The notes below the pieces were generated by a model. It searched no databases, was not told the origin of the DNA, and was given only the letters and a program-made list of their open reading frames with translations. From assembly GCA_039188505.1 (NCBI GenBank), contig JBCCZC010000041.1, positions 1-22,455 of the forward strand: a stretch of DNA of 22,455 bases, read 5' to 3'. The position numbers and the translations under genes are program-made. Source of the DNA: JBCCZC01 sp039188505. Its GTDB lineage: Bacteria; Pseudomonadota; Gammaproteobacteria; Xanthomonadales; SZUA-38. This document shows, piece by piece, positions 14,367 through 21,974 of the stretch. The stretch's first letter is position 1, and each line of letters starts with the position of its first letter.

Positions 14367-15427
14367 TGGGTGTCTCGCAGACCGTGCTGGTGACCGGCGG
14401 CGCCGGTTTCATCGGCGGCAACTTCGTGCTCGGCCTCCGCGCCGACGATCGCTGCCGGGTGATCAACCTCGACAAGCTCACCTATGCCGGCAACCGCGAC
14501 ACGCTCGCGGGCCTCGAAAGCGACCCGGACCACGTCTTCGTCCAGGGCGATATCGGCGATCCCGACCAGGTTGCGGCTCTTCTGCGTGAGCATCGACCGA
14601 CCGCCGTCGTCAATTTCGCGGCGGAAAGCCATGTCGACCGCTCCATCGACGGTCCGGCGGAGTTCGTCCAGACCAACGTGGTCGGCACGCTCAGCCTCCT
14701 CGAGCAGACCCTCGCCTACTGGCGTGAGCTATCGGCCGCCGAGCGCGACGACTTCCGCTTCCTGCACGTTTCAACCGACGAGGTTTATGGCTCTCTCGGG
14801 GAAACCGGCGCGTTCATGGAAACGACGGCCTATGCGCCCAACTCGCCCTACTCGGCCTCGAAGGCCGCGTCAGACCACCTCGTGCGCGCCTTTCATCACA
14901 CGTACGGCCTGCCGGTCCTGACGACCAATTGTTCGAACAATTACGGTCCCTTCCAGTTTCCCGAGAAGCTGATTCCGCTGATGATCACCAAGGCGCTGAC
15001 CGGCGAGCCCCTGCCGGTCTACGGCGATGGACTGAACGTTCGCGACTGGCTCTACGTGACCGATCACTGCAGCGCGATCAGCCGCGTGCTCGAGGCCGGC
15101 CGCGTGGGCGAGGTCTACAACGTCGGCGGAGATGCCGAGCGCACCAACATCGACGTCGTCCGGACCATCTGCGACATCCTCGACGAACTCCGGCCCGGCG
15201 GCGCCGCGCCGCGGACCGATCAGATCACCTACGTGACGGATCGTCCCGGCCACGACCGGCGTTATGCGATCGACGCCAGCAAGCTCAAGAGCGAGCTCGG
15301 CTGGCGCCCACAGGAATCCTTCGAAACCGGCATCCGCCGCACGATCCAGTGGTACCTCGACAACGACCCCTGGGTGCAGCGCGTGCTCGACGGCAGCTAC
15401 CGGGGCGAACGACTCGGCGCGGGCTGA
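14366..15427 (+). CDS. rfbB: dTDP-glucose 4,6-dehydratase
   Basis: A 353-residue NAD-dependent short-chain dehydrogenase of the extended type, second step of dTDP-L-rhamnose synthesis. It has the nucleotide fold LVTGGAGFIGGNF at the N-terminus, the DKLTYAGN stretch, HVSTDEVYGSLG with the active Thr-Asp-Glu, and the catalytic YSASKAASDHLVRAF (YxxxK). NCSNNYGPFQFPEKLIPL and the substrate-binding C-terminal part (VRDWLYVTDHC, VTDRPGHDRRYAIDASK) are intact. The start ATG overlaps the ssb stop by one base (TGATG), favouring coupled translation. It is first of the rfbB-A-C-D set. No gap exists for an independent promoter other than inside ssb. Confidence 0.96.
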   Translation: MGVSQTVLVTGGAGFIGGNFVLGLRADDRCRVINLDKLTYAGNRDTLAGLESDPDHVFVQGDIGDPDQVAALLREHRPTAVVNFAAESHVDRSIDGPAEFVQTNVVGTLSLLEQTLAYWRELSAAERDDFRFLHVSTDEVYGSLGETGAFMETTAYAPNSPYSASKAASDHLVRAFHHTYGLPVLTTNCSNNYGPFQFPEKLIPLMITKALTGEPLPVYGDGLNVRDWLYVTDHCSAISRVLEAGRVGEVYNVGGDAERTNIDVVRTICDILDELRPGGAAPRTDQITYVTDRPGHDRRYAIDASKLKSELGWRPQESFETGIRRTIQWYLDNDPWVQRVLDGSYRGERLGAG

Positions 15428-15454
15428 CGCCCGCATCCCATCGCGGAACAGCAC

Positions 15455-16327
15455 ATGAATCAGCGTAAAGGCATCATCCTCGCGGGCGGGTCCGGCACCC
15501 GTCTCTACCCGATCACGCGCGCGACCAGCAAGCAGCTGCTGCCGGTCTACGACAAGCCGATGATCTACTACCCGTTGAGCACGCTGATGCTGGGGGGTAT
15601 GCGCGAGATCCTGATCATCACCACGCCGGAGGATCAGGAGAACTTCCAGCGTCTCCTCGGCGACGGCAGCGAATGGGGCCTCGATCTCCACTACGCGGCC
15701 CAGCCCACGCCGGGCGGGCTAGCCGAGGCCTACCTGATCGGGCGAGAATTTCTTGCGGGCGGGCCCTCGTGCCTGATCCTGGGCGACAACATCTACTACG
15801 GCCACGGCCTCGTGGATCTGCTGCAGAGCGCCGACACGCGGCAGGAGGGCGCAACGGTCTTCGGGTACTGGGTCAACGACCCGGAACGCTACGGCGTCGC
15901 CGAGTTCGGCGCCGATGGTGAGGTCATCAGCCTCGAGGAGAAGCCCGAGCAGCCGAAGTCGAACTACGCCGTGACCGGGCTCTACTTCTACGACGGACGG
16001 GCATCGGACATCGCGGCCAACCTCGAACGATCACCGCGCGGCGAACTGGAGATCACCGACCTGAACCTCCGCTATCTCGACGAGGGCAAGCTCCACCTCG
16101 AGAAGATGGGACGCGGCTTTGCGTGGCTCGACACGGGCACGCACACGTCGCTGCTGCAGGCCGCAACCTTCATCGAGACCGTGGAACAGCGCCAGGGCCT
16201 GCGTATCGCCTGCCCTGAGGAAATCGCCTATCACCAGGGCTGGATCAGCGCGGAGCAGCTCCTGAAGCTCGCTGAACCGCTGGCGAAGACCGGCTACGGC
16301 CGCTACCTGAAGTCCCTGCTCGACTGA
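15455..16327 (+). CDS. rfbA: glucose-1-phosphate thymidylyltransferase
   Basis: A 290-residue nucleotidyltransferase that makes dTDP-glucose from dTTP and glucose-1-phosphate, the first step of dTDP-L-rhamnose synthesis and the point of feedback control by the end product. The signature KGIILAGGSGTRLYPIT is at the N-terminus, followed by SKQLLPVYDKPMIYYPLSTLML, LILGDNIYYGHGL (metal-binding Asp), VISLEEKPEQPKSNYAVTGLYFYD and GRGFAWLDTGTH. Length is normal for RmlA. It lies 27 bp after rfbB and is followed 4 bp later by rfbC. Confidence 0.96.
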   Translation: MNQRKGIILAGGSGTRLYPITRATSKQLLPVYDKPMIYYPLSTLMLGGMREILIITTPEDQENFQRLLGDGSEWGLDLHYAAQPTPGGLAEAYLIGREFLAGGPSCLILGDNIYYGHGLVDLLQSADTRQEGATVFGYWVNDPERYGVAEFGADGEVISLEEKPEQPKSNYAVTGLYFYDGRASDIAANLERSPRGELEITDLNLRYLDEGKLHLEKMGRGFAWLDTGTHTSLLQAATFIETVEQRQGLRIACPEEIAYHQGWISAEQLLKLAEPLAKTGYGRYLKSLLD

Positions 16328-16331
16328 TCCC

Positions 16332-16883
16332 ATGGAAGTTCAGGAACTCGGCCTCCCCGGCGTCAAGCTCATCAAGCCGCGCGTCTTTGGCGACGCCCGC
16401 GGCTATTTCCTCGAAACCTGGAACCGGGAGCGCTACGGCGCGGCGGGCATCGACGTCGATTTCGTGCAGACCAACGTCTCGCGTTCGGCCCGCGGCGTGC
16501 TTCGCGGCCTGCACTACCAGTGGCCGAACCCGCAGGGCAAGCTCGTCTACGTGACCGAAGGGAGCGTGTTCGACGTTGCCGTCGATATCCGCCAGGGTTC
16601 ACCGACCTACGGGCAGTGGGTCGGCGCGTCGCTCACGGCGGAAAGCGGCCACCAGCTCTACGTGCCGCCCGGCTTTGCCCACGGCTTCTGCGTCACCTCC
16701 GAGTGGACCACGTTCTGTTATCTGTGCACGGCGCTCTACGACGCTGAGGCCGATGCTGGCGTGCGCTGGAACGACCCTGCCATCGGCGTCGACTGGCCCA
16801 TCGTTGATCCTTCGCTCTCGGCGAAGGACGAGCAGGCGCCGCTTCTGGCCGACGTGGCCCCGGACCGGCTCCCGGCCGCATGA
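16332..16883 (+). CDS. rfbC: dTDP-4-dehydrorhamnose 3,5-epimerase
   Basis: A 183-residue cupin epimerase, third step of the rhamnose pathway. Landmarks are PRVFGDARGYFLETWN, FVQTNVSRSARGVLRGLHYQ (with the catalytic His in RGLHYQ), GKLVYVTEGSVFDVAVDIRQGSPTYGQW, LYVPPGFAHGFCV and the late YDAEADAGVRWNDPAIGVDWP. Length and order match RmlC. It starts 4 bp after rfbA and its stop overlaps the rfbD start (ATGA-type, 16880-16883). Confidence 0.96.
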   Translation: MEVQELGLPGVKLIKPRVFGDARGYFLETWNRERYGAAGIDVDFVQTNVSRSARGVLRGLHYQWPNPQGKLVYVTEGSVFDVAVDIRQGSPTYGQWVGASLTAESGHQLYVPPGFAHGFCVTSEWTTFCYLCTALYDAEADAGVRWNDPAIGVDWPIVDPSLSAKDEQAPLLADVAPDRLPAA

Positions 16884-17782
16884 AGCTGCTCCTGCTCGGC
16901 GCGAACGGCCAGGTGGGGCACGAGCTGGCGCGAACGCTGCTGCCGCTCGGAGAGGTCACCACCGCGGCCCGCCACGGCGCGATGGTCCATGCCGACCTTG
17001 CCGAGGCGTCGAGCCTCCAGGCCGCCCTCGAGGCGTGCCGCCCCGACTGGATCATCAACGCCGCAGCCTACACGGCTGTCGACCGGGCGGAGAGTGAGGC
17101 CGACCTTGCCCACCGCGTGAACGGCGCGGCCGTCGGCGAACTGGCCCGCTGGGCCAATGCACACGACGCGGCGCTCGTGCACTTCTCCACCGACTACGTC
17201 TTCCCGGGCCAGCTCGAGCGACCGCTGCGCGAAGACGACCCGGTCGATCCGATCAACGCCTACGGTGCGTCCAAACTCGCCGGAGAGCAGGCGATCGGGG
17301 CAGCGGCCTGCAACCATCTCGTGTTCCGCACCGCCTGGGTCTACGGCAATCACGGGAATAACTTCCTGCGAACGATGCTGCGGCTGGCCGCGTCCCGGCC
17401 CGAACTCGGCGTCGTGGACGATCAGCGTGGCGCCCCGACGTGGTCCAGAATGCTGGCCGAGCTGACGACGCAGGCCATCGCCGCCGTGATTCGCGAAGGG
17501 TGGCGCGAACGCTCCGGGATCTACCACCTGAGCGCCCGCAACGAGACCACCTGGCACGGCTTTGCGTCCCGCATCTTCGATCGGGCCGCCGCTGCGGGGC
17601 GGCTCGACCAACCGCCGCTCGTCAAGCCCGTGACCACGGACGCGTTCCCGACGCCCGCGCGCCGACCGAGCTACTCCGTGCTCGACAACCGTCGCTTCGA
17701 GGCCGCGTTCGGTCTCCACGTTCCGAGCTGGGAGCGCCAGCTCGACCTCTGCATGCAGGATTTCCACCGCCCCCATGACTGA
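16880..17782 (+). CDS. rfbD: dTDP-4-dehydrorhamnose reductase
   Basis: A 300-residue NAD(P)H-dependent reductase that completes dTDP-L-rhamnose. The nucleotide-binding motif is LLLGANGQVGHEL. The stretch PDWIINAAAYTAVDRAESE follows, then FSTDYVFPG and catalytic YGASKLAGEQ (YxxxK). The substrate-binding C-terminal part includes FRTAWVYGNHGNNF and DDQRGAPTW. Gene order rfbB-A-C-D is a common variant. Its start overlaps the rfbC stop by 4 bp, and its end overlaps the next gene by 8 bp. Confidence 0.96.
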   Translation: MKLLLLGANGQVGHELARTLLPLGEVTTAARHGAMVHADLAEASSLQAALEACRPDWIINAAAYTAVDRAESEADLAHRVNGAAVGELARWANAHDAALVHFSTDYVFPGQLERPLREDDPVDPINAYGASKLAGEQAIGAAACNHLVFRTAWVYGNHGNNFLRTMLRLAASRPELGVVDDQRGAPTWSRMLAELTTQAIAAVIREGWRERSGIYHLSARNETTWHGFASRIFDRAAAAGRLDQPPLVKPVTTDAFPTPARRPSYSVLDNRRFEAAFGLHVPSWERQLDLCMQDFHRPHD

Positions 17783-19130
17783 TCGTCCGCTTCCCGTGAT
17801 CCTCAGCGGTGGCGCTGGCAGCCGCCTCTGGCCCGTGTCCCGTCATCACCAGCCCAAGCCGTTCCTGGCGCTGCCGGACGGGGAAACGCTGGCGCTCAAG
17901 ACCCTGCGCCGGGCCGCTCGCCTGGGTGGCGGCGCCGCGATCACCGTGACCGGAGCCGATCACCGCGGCCTGACGGAGACGGTCGCCGGCGCGCCGGGAG
18001 CCCCGGAGCTCGCGATGCACTATGTCCTCGAGCCGCTCGGTCGGAACACCGCACCGGCCATCGCCGCCGCCGCGCACCTGGCCACAGAGGTCCACGGCGC
18101 GGCGACCGTCATGCTGGTCATGCCGGCGGATCACCTCATAGAGGACATCGACGCCTTCGAGACCGCCGTGCTCAAGGCAACGAAGCTGGCGGCCCAGGGC
18201 CATCTCGTCACCTTCGGCATCGCGCCGGAGCACCCGGAGACGGGCTACGGTTACATCCGCCGGGGCGAGGCGATCGATGAGCTCGGCTTCCGCGTGGATC
18301 GCTTCGTCGAGAAGCCGGACCTCGAGCGCGCGAAGGCCTACGTGGCCGACGGGCAACACGCCTGGAACGCCGGCATCTTCTGCTTCCGCGCCGACCGGTT
18401 CCTCGAGGAGCTCGCGGTGCACGAGCCGGAGATGGCCGCAGCCATGGCGAAGTGCTGGGAGCGGACCGACCGGTCCGGCGCGGCAATCACCCTTGACGCG
18501 GAGTCCTTTGCCGCCACGCCGGCCAACTCCGTCGACTACGCGGTCATGGAACGCTCGACCTCAACCGCCGTCGTGCCTTGCCGCATCGGCTGGAGCGACG
18601 TCGGTTCCTGGGCCGCGATCCGCGACCTGTCCACACCGGACGATGCGGGCAACCGGCTGCTGGGCGACGCCCTGGTCGCCGACGCCACGGACTGCTTCGT
18701 CGCGGCCGACGGACGCGTGGTGGCGCTCGTCGGGGTCGAGGATCTCGTCGTGGTCGATACGCCCGACGCGCTCCTCATCGCCGGTGGCGAACGTACCCAG
18801 GGCGTCAAGCAGATCGTCGACCAACTGAAACCGCTCGACCACCCGACACTCCGGGATCCGGCAATCCAGCAGCACGACTGGGGGACCAGCCGAGTGCTCG
18901 ATCGCAGCGATGCAGGCCTCGTCCTCCGACTCGACGTCGCGCCAGGCGCAAGCTTCACCGTCGATGGGCCATGTAACATCACGGTGCTCGCCGGCTCGAT
19001 CCAGCAACCGGTCGACCGCAGTGGTCACCGGTTCACGCCCGGATCGTCGATCAACGTCGGTCATGGCCCCGCGACGCACGCCGCCGGCGAGTCAGGCGCC
19101 ACGGTCATCGAGACCCGCCGCAAGCCCTGA
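17775..19130 (+). CDS. mannose-1-phosphate guanylyltransferase with degenerate C-terminal cupin
   Basis: A 451-residue protein of the ManC/AlgA/XanB type. The guanylyltransferase part (about 1-280) is intact: PVILSGGAGSRLWPVSR, QPKPFLAL, EPLGRNTAPAIAAAA, MPADHLIED, FVEKPD, WNAGIFCF, SVDYAVME and WSDVGSWAAI. It makes GDP-mannose from GTP and mannose-1-phosphate. A left-handed beta-helix linker follows (about 285-345). The C-terminal region (about 355-451) aligns with the phosphomannose isomerase cupin of bifunctional enzymes only in outline (VLRLDVAPGAS, then a GS turn). The metal-binding HHHRAEHW motif is replaced by residues around DGPCNI. Isomerase activity is therefore unlikely. It overlaps rfbD by 8 bp, so it belongs to the same operon and supplies another surface sugar. 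Confidence 0.92.
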   Translation: MTDRPLPVILSGGAGSRLWPVSRHHQPKPFLALPDGETLALKTLRRAARLGGGAAITVTGADHRGLTETVAGAPGAPELAMHYVLEPLGRNTAPAIAAAAHLATEVHGAATVMLVMPADHLIEDIDAFETAVLKATKLAAQGHLVTFGIAPEHPETGYGYIRRGEAIDELGFRVDRFVEKPDLERAKAYVADGQHAWNAGIFCFRADRFLEELAVHEPEMAAAMAKCWERTDRSGAAITLDAESFAATPANSVDYAVMERSTSTAVVPCRIGWSDVGSWAAIRDLSTPDDAGNRLLGDALVADATDCFVAADGRVVALVGVEDLVVVDTPDALLIAGGERTQGVKQIVDQLKPLDHPTLRDPAIQQHDWGTSRVLDRSDAGLVLRLDVAPGASFTVDGPCNITVLAGSIQQPVDRSGHRFTPGSSINVGHGPATHAAGESGATVIETRRKP

Positions 19131-19132
19131 TC

Positions 19133-19145
19133 GACCGCAGCGGTC
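19133..19145 (+). terminator. weak hairpin after the guanylyltransferase gene
   Basis: GACCG and CGGTC pair around a 3-nt CAG loop, 2 bp after the stop, followed by a GGGGTCCCC palindrome (about 19159-19167). No T-tract is present, so intrinsic termination is doubtful. Confidence 0.25.
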
Positions 19146-19178
19146 CCTTGCGCTGCCGGGGTCCCCGCGGCTACCATA

Positions 19179-19204
19179 TATCTCTTTATCCGAACAGAAA
19201 GATA
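19179..19204. promoter_or_regulatory. 26-bp imperfect palindrome before metK, candidate operator
   Basis: The site begins TATCTCTTT (19179-19187) and ends GAAAGATA (19197-19204); 9 of 13 symmetric positions are complementary about a central CG. It lies 9 bp before the metK ATG, just downstream of a possible promoter (TTGCGC, 18 bp, TACCAT). ArsR-type SahR repressors are known to control SAM-cycle genes in proteobacteria, so this could be such a site; I cannot confirm the motif. As RNA it would also form a weak hairpin near the ribosome binding site. Confidence 0.4.
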
Positions 19205-19213
19205 AATCATCCC

Positions 19214-20386
19214 ATGAGCAGCTTCGTCTTCACCTCGGAGTCCGTCTCCGAGGGCCATCCGGACAAGGTCGCGGACCAGATCTCCGACGCCATCCTCGAC
19301 GCCATCATCGCCGAGGATCCCAAGGCGCGGGTCGCCTGCGAAACCATGGTCAAGACCGGTGTCGCCATCATCGGTGGCGAGATCACGACCACCGCCTGGG
19401 TCGACCTCGAGGACCTGGTGCGTAGCGTCATCAACGACATCGGCTACACCTCGTCCGACGTGGGTTACGACGGCAGCTCCTGCGGCGTAATCAACATCAT
19501 CGGCAAGCAGTCCCCGGACATTGCCCAGGGCGTCGACCGCAGCAGCCCCGAGGAACAGGGCGCGGGCGACCAGGGCCTCATGTTCGGCTACGCGACCAAC
19601 GAGACCGACTCGCTCATGCCGGCGGCCATCCACTTCTCTCATCGCCTGGTTGAGCGTCAGGCCGCCGTCCGCAAGTCGGGCGAGCTGGCGTGGCTGCGTC
19701 CGGATGCGAAGAGCCAGGTGAGCCTGCGCTACGAGAATGGCAAGCCCGTGCATGCGGATGCGGTCGTGCTGTCGACGCAGCATGACCCGGGCATCAGCCA
19801 GGCCGACATCGAGGCGCAGGTGCGCGCCCACATCATCGATCCGGTGCTGCCGAGCGAGTGGATCTCCGACGAGACACGCTTCCACATCAACCCGACGGGC
19901 AACTTCATCATCGGCGGCCCCGTGGGTGACTGCGGCCTGACCGGTCGGAAGATCATCGTCGACACCTACGGCGGCATGGCCCGCCACGGCGGTGGCGCAT
20001 TTTCCGGCAAAGATCCCTCGAAGGTCGATCGCTCGGCCACCTACGCCGCCCGCTACGTCGCCAAGAACATCGTCGCCGCCGGCCTCGCCGAGCGCTGCGA
20101 GATCCAGGTGTCCTACGCCATCGGTGTCGCCGAGCCCACCTCGGTGATGGTCGAGACCTTCGGCACCGGCAAGATCGCCGACGAGAAGATCGCGGCCCTG
20201 GTCGACAAGCACTTCGATCTGCGCCCCTACGGCCTGATCACGATGCTCGACCTGATTCGCCCGATCTACCGGCAGACGGCCGCCTACGGCCACTTCGGCC
20301 GCGACTACGATCCGCACACCGGCGCCTTCAGCTGGGAGCGGACCGATCGCGCTGACGTTCTGCGCCGTGACGCGGGCATCGCATAA
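19214..20386 (+). CDS. metK: S-adenosylmethionine synthetase
   Basis: A 390-residue enzyme making SAM from methionine and ATP. It begins MSSFVFTSESVSEGHPDKVADQISDAILD, includes the ATP-binding hexapeptide in GAGDQGLMFGYATNE, the phosphate-binding GGAFSGKDPSKVDRSATYAARYVAKNIVAAG, and DETRFHINPTGNFIIGGP. Length is slightly above the E. coli enzyme. The ATG at 19214 is chosen because the family starts there; the frame is open 22 codons upstream through the promoter region. There is no strong ribosome binding site close by. It begins the activated-methyl-cycle block, followed by the SAH riboswitch and ahcY. Confidence 0.97.
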   Translation: MSSFVFTSESVSEGHPDKVADQISDAILDAIIAEDPKARVACETMVKTGVAIIGGEITTTAWVDLEDLVRSVINDIGYTSSDVGYDGSSCGVINIIGKQSPDIAQGVDRSSPEEQGAGDQGLMFGYATNETDSLMPAAIHFSHRLVERQAAVRKSGELAWLRPDAKSQVSLRYENGKPVHADAVVLSTQHDPGISQADIEAQVRAHIIDPVLPSEWISDETRFHINPTGNFIIGGPVGDCGLTGRKIIVDTYGGMARHGGGAFSGKDPSKVDRSATYAARYVAKNIVAAGLAERCEIQVSYAIGVAEPTSVMVETFGTGKIADEKIAALVDKHFDLRPYGLITMLDLIRPIYRQTAAYGHFGRDYDPHTGAFSWERTDRADVLRRDAGIA

Positions 20387-20418
20387 AAGCGCCTAGGCTC
20401 GCGCAACTGTTTTGAAAT

Positions 20419-20434
20419 GGCCCCGGTTGGGGCC
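20419..20434 (+). terminator. hairpin downstream of metK
   Basis: GGCCCC (20419-20424) pairs perfectly with GGGGCC (20429-20434) around GGTT. There is no T-tract after it. It may end or stabilise metK mRNA, or belong to the ahcY leader, where it lies 7 nt before the riboswitch. Confidence 0.4.
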
Positions 20435-20441
20435 CTCGGTA

Positions 20442-20507
20442 CCGAGGAGCGCTGCAATCCGGACAACCGGACCAGGCTCGGCCGCCGAGAAGGATTCAAC
20501 GGCGCTC
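20442..20507 (+). promoter_or_regulatory. S-adenosylhomocysteine (SAH) riboswitch
   Basis: The leader of ahcY matches the SAH riboswitch closely. P1 is CCGAG (20442-20446) with CTCGG (20477-20481). It is followed by the conserved GAGCGCTGCAA core. P2 is TCCGG (20458-20462) with CCGGA (20467-20471) around ACAA, and the CCAGGCTCGG junction follows. The pseudoknot pairs GAGCGC (20447-20452) with GCGCTC (20502-20507). This class binds SAH and discriminates against SAM, turning on ahcY when SAH builds up. It ends about 25 nt before the ahcY ATG, so it may free the ribosome binding site. Confidence 0.93.
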
Positions 20508-20532
20508 GCCGACAACGAACGGAGCACTACAC

Positions 20533-21960
20533 ATGAACGCTGTCGTCGAAGCACATAGCAAGAAAGACGATTTCTACGTAGCCGATCTCGGCCTGGCCGA
20601 CTGGGGCCACAAGGAACTTGCCATCGCCGAGTCCGAGATGCCGGGCCTCATGTCCATCCGCGACGAGTACCGTGACGCGCAGCCCCTCAAGGGCGCCCGC
20701 ATCGCCGGCTCGCTGCACATGACCATCCAGACCGCCCTGCTGATCGAGACGCTCGTCGATCTCGGTGCCGAGGTGCGCTGGGCGTCCTGCAACGTCTTCT
20801 CGACACAGGACCACGCCGCCGCGGCCATCGCCGACAAGGGTATTCCGGTCTTCGCCTTCAAGGGCGAGACGCTGGACGAGTACTGGGAGTTCACCCACCG
20901 CATCCTCGAGTGGCCGGGCGGCGAGACCGCCAACATGATCCTCGACGACGGTGGCGACGCCACCATGGTCGTCATGCTCGGCGCGAAGGCCGAGAAGGAT
21001 CCGTCGGTTCTCGAGACCCCGGGCAACGAGGACGAGCGCGCGCTCTTCGACGCCATCAAGAAGCGCCTCGAGACCCGCCACGGCTGGTACAGCAAGGTGC
21101 TGGAGAACATCCAGGGCGTCACCGAAGAGACCACCACCGGTGTCGCACGCCTCTACCGGATGCAGCAGAACGGTGAGCTGACCTTCCCGGCGATCAACGT
21201 CAATGACTCGGTCACCAAGTCGAAGTTCGACAACCTCTACGGCTGCCGCGAGTCACTCGTCGACGGCATCAAGCGCGCCACCGACGTGATGGTGGCCGGC
21301 AAGGTCGCGATCGTCTGCGGCTACGGCGACGTCGGCAAGGGCTCGGCCCAGTCGCTGCGTGGCCTCGGCGCCAGCGTGTGGGTCACGGAAGTCGATCCGA
21401 TCTGCGCCCTGCAGGCCGCGATGGAAGGCTACCGCGTGGTCAACCTCGAGGACGAGGGCATCGTCGAAGCCGCTGACATCTTCGTGACGGCTACCGGCAA
21501 CTTCCAGGTGATCCGCAAGGAGCACATGGAGCGCATGAAGCACCAGTCGATCGTCTGCAACATCGGTCACTTCGACAACGAGATCCAGATCGATCTGATG
21601 CGCGACTACGAGTGGGAGAACATCAAGCCCCAGGTCGACCACATCATCCTCGGTGAGGACCGTCGCATCATCCTGCTGGCCGAAGGCCGCCTCGTGAACC
21701 TCGGTTGCGCCACGGGCCACCCGAGCTTCGTCATGTCGAACTCGTTCACCAACCAGGTGCTGGCGCAGATCGAGCTCTGGAAGAACGGCGAGAACTACGG
21801 CAACGAGGTCTACGTGCTGCCGAAGCACCTTGATGAGAAGGTCGCCAAGCTGCACCTCGAGCGCATCGGCGCGCGGCTCACGGAGCTGACGCCGGAGCAG
21901 GCCGAGTACATCGGCGTCAAGGTCGAGGGCCCGTACAAGCCCGAGCATTACCGCTACTGA
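20533..21960 (+). CDS. ahcY: adenosylhomocysteinase (SAH hydrolase)
   Basis: A 475-residue NAD-dependent enzyme that splits SAH into adenosine and homocysteine, relieving inhibition of methyltransferases. Motifs include LADWGHKELAIAESEMPGLM, GARIAGSLHMTIQTALLIETL, ASCNVFSTQDHAAAAIA, DDGGDAT, the NAD-binding IVCGYGDVGKGSAQSLRGLGA, VTATGNFQVI, CNIGHFDNEI and the C-terminal KPEHYRY that completes the partner's NAD site. It has the roughly 40-residue insertion common in proteobacterial forms. The ATG has GGAG 8 nt upstream. It is placed after the SAH riboswitch and 14 bp before metF. Confidence 0.98.
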   Translation: MNAVVEAHSKKDDFYVADLGLADWGHKELAIAESEMPGLMSIRDEYRDAQPLKGARIAGSLHMTIQTALLIETLVDLGAEVRWASCNVFSTQDHAAAAIADKGIPVFAFKGETLDEYWEFTHRILEWPGGETANMILDDGGDATMVVMLGAKAEKDPSVLETPGNEDERALFDAIKKRLETRHGWYSKVLENIQGVTEETTTGVARLYRMQQNGELTFPAINVNDSVTKSKFDNLYGCRESLVDGIKRATDVMVAGKVAIVCGYGDVGKGSAQSLRGLGASVWVTEVDPICALQAAMEGYRVVNLEDEGIVEAADIFVTATGNFQVIRKEHMERMKHQSIVCNIGHFDNEIQIDLMRDYEWENIKPQVDHIILGEDRRIILLAEGRLVNLGCATGHPSFVMSNSFTNQVLAQIELWKNGENYGNEVYVLPKHLDEKVAKLHLERIGARLTELTPEQAEYIGVKVEGPYKPEHYRY

Positions 21961-21974
21961 GCGGAGCGAGCACC

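Noticed and set aside
19131..19213. Possible SAM riboswitch before metK
   Set aside because: The 83-bp leader is too short and shows none of the SAM-I, SAM-II or SAM/SAH conserved cores; only a palindrome is visible.
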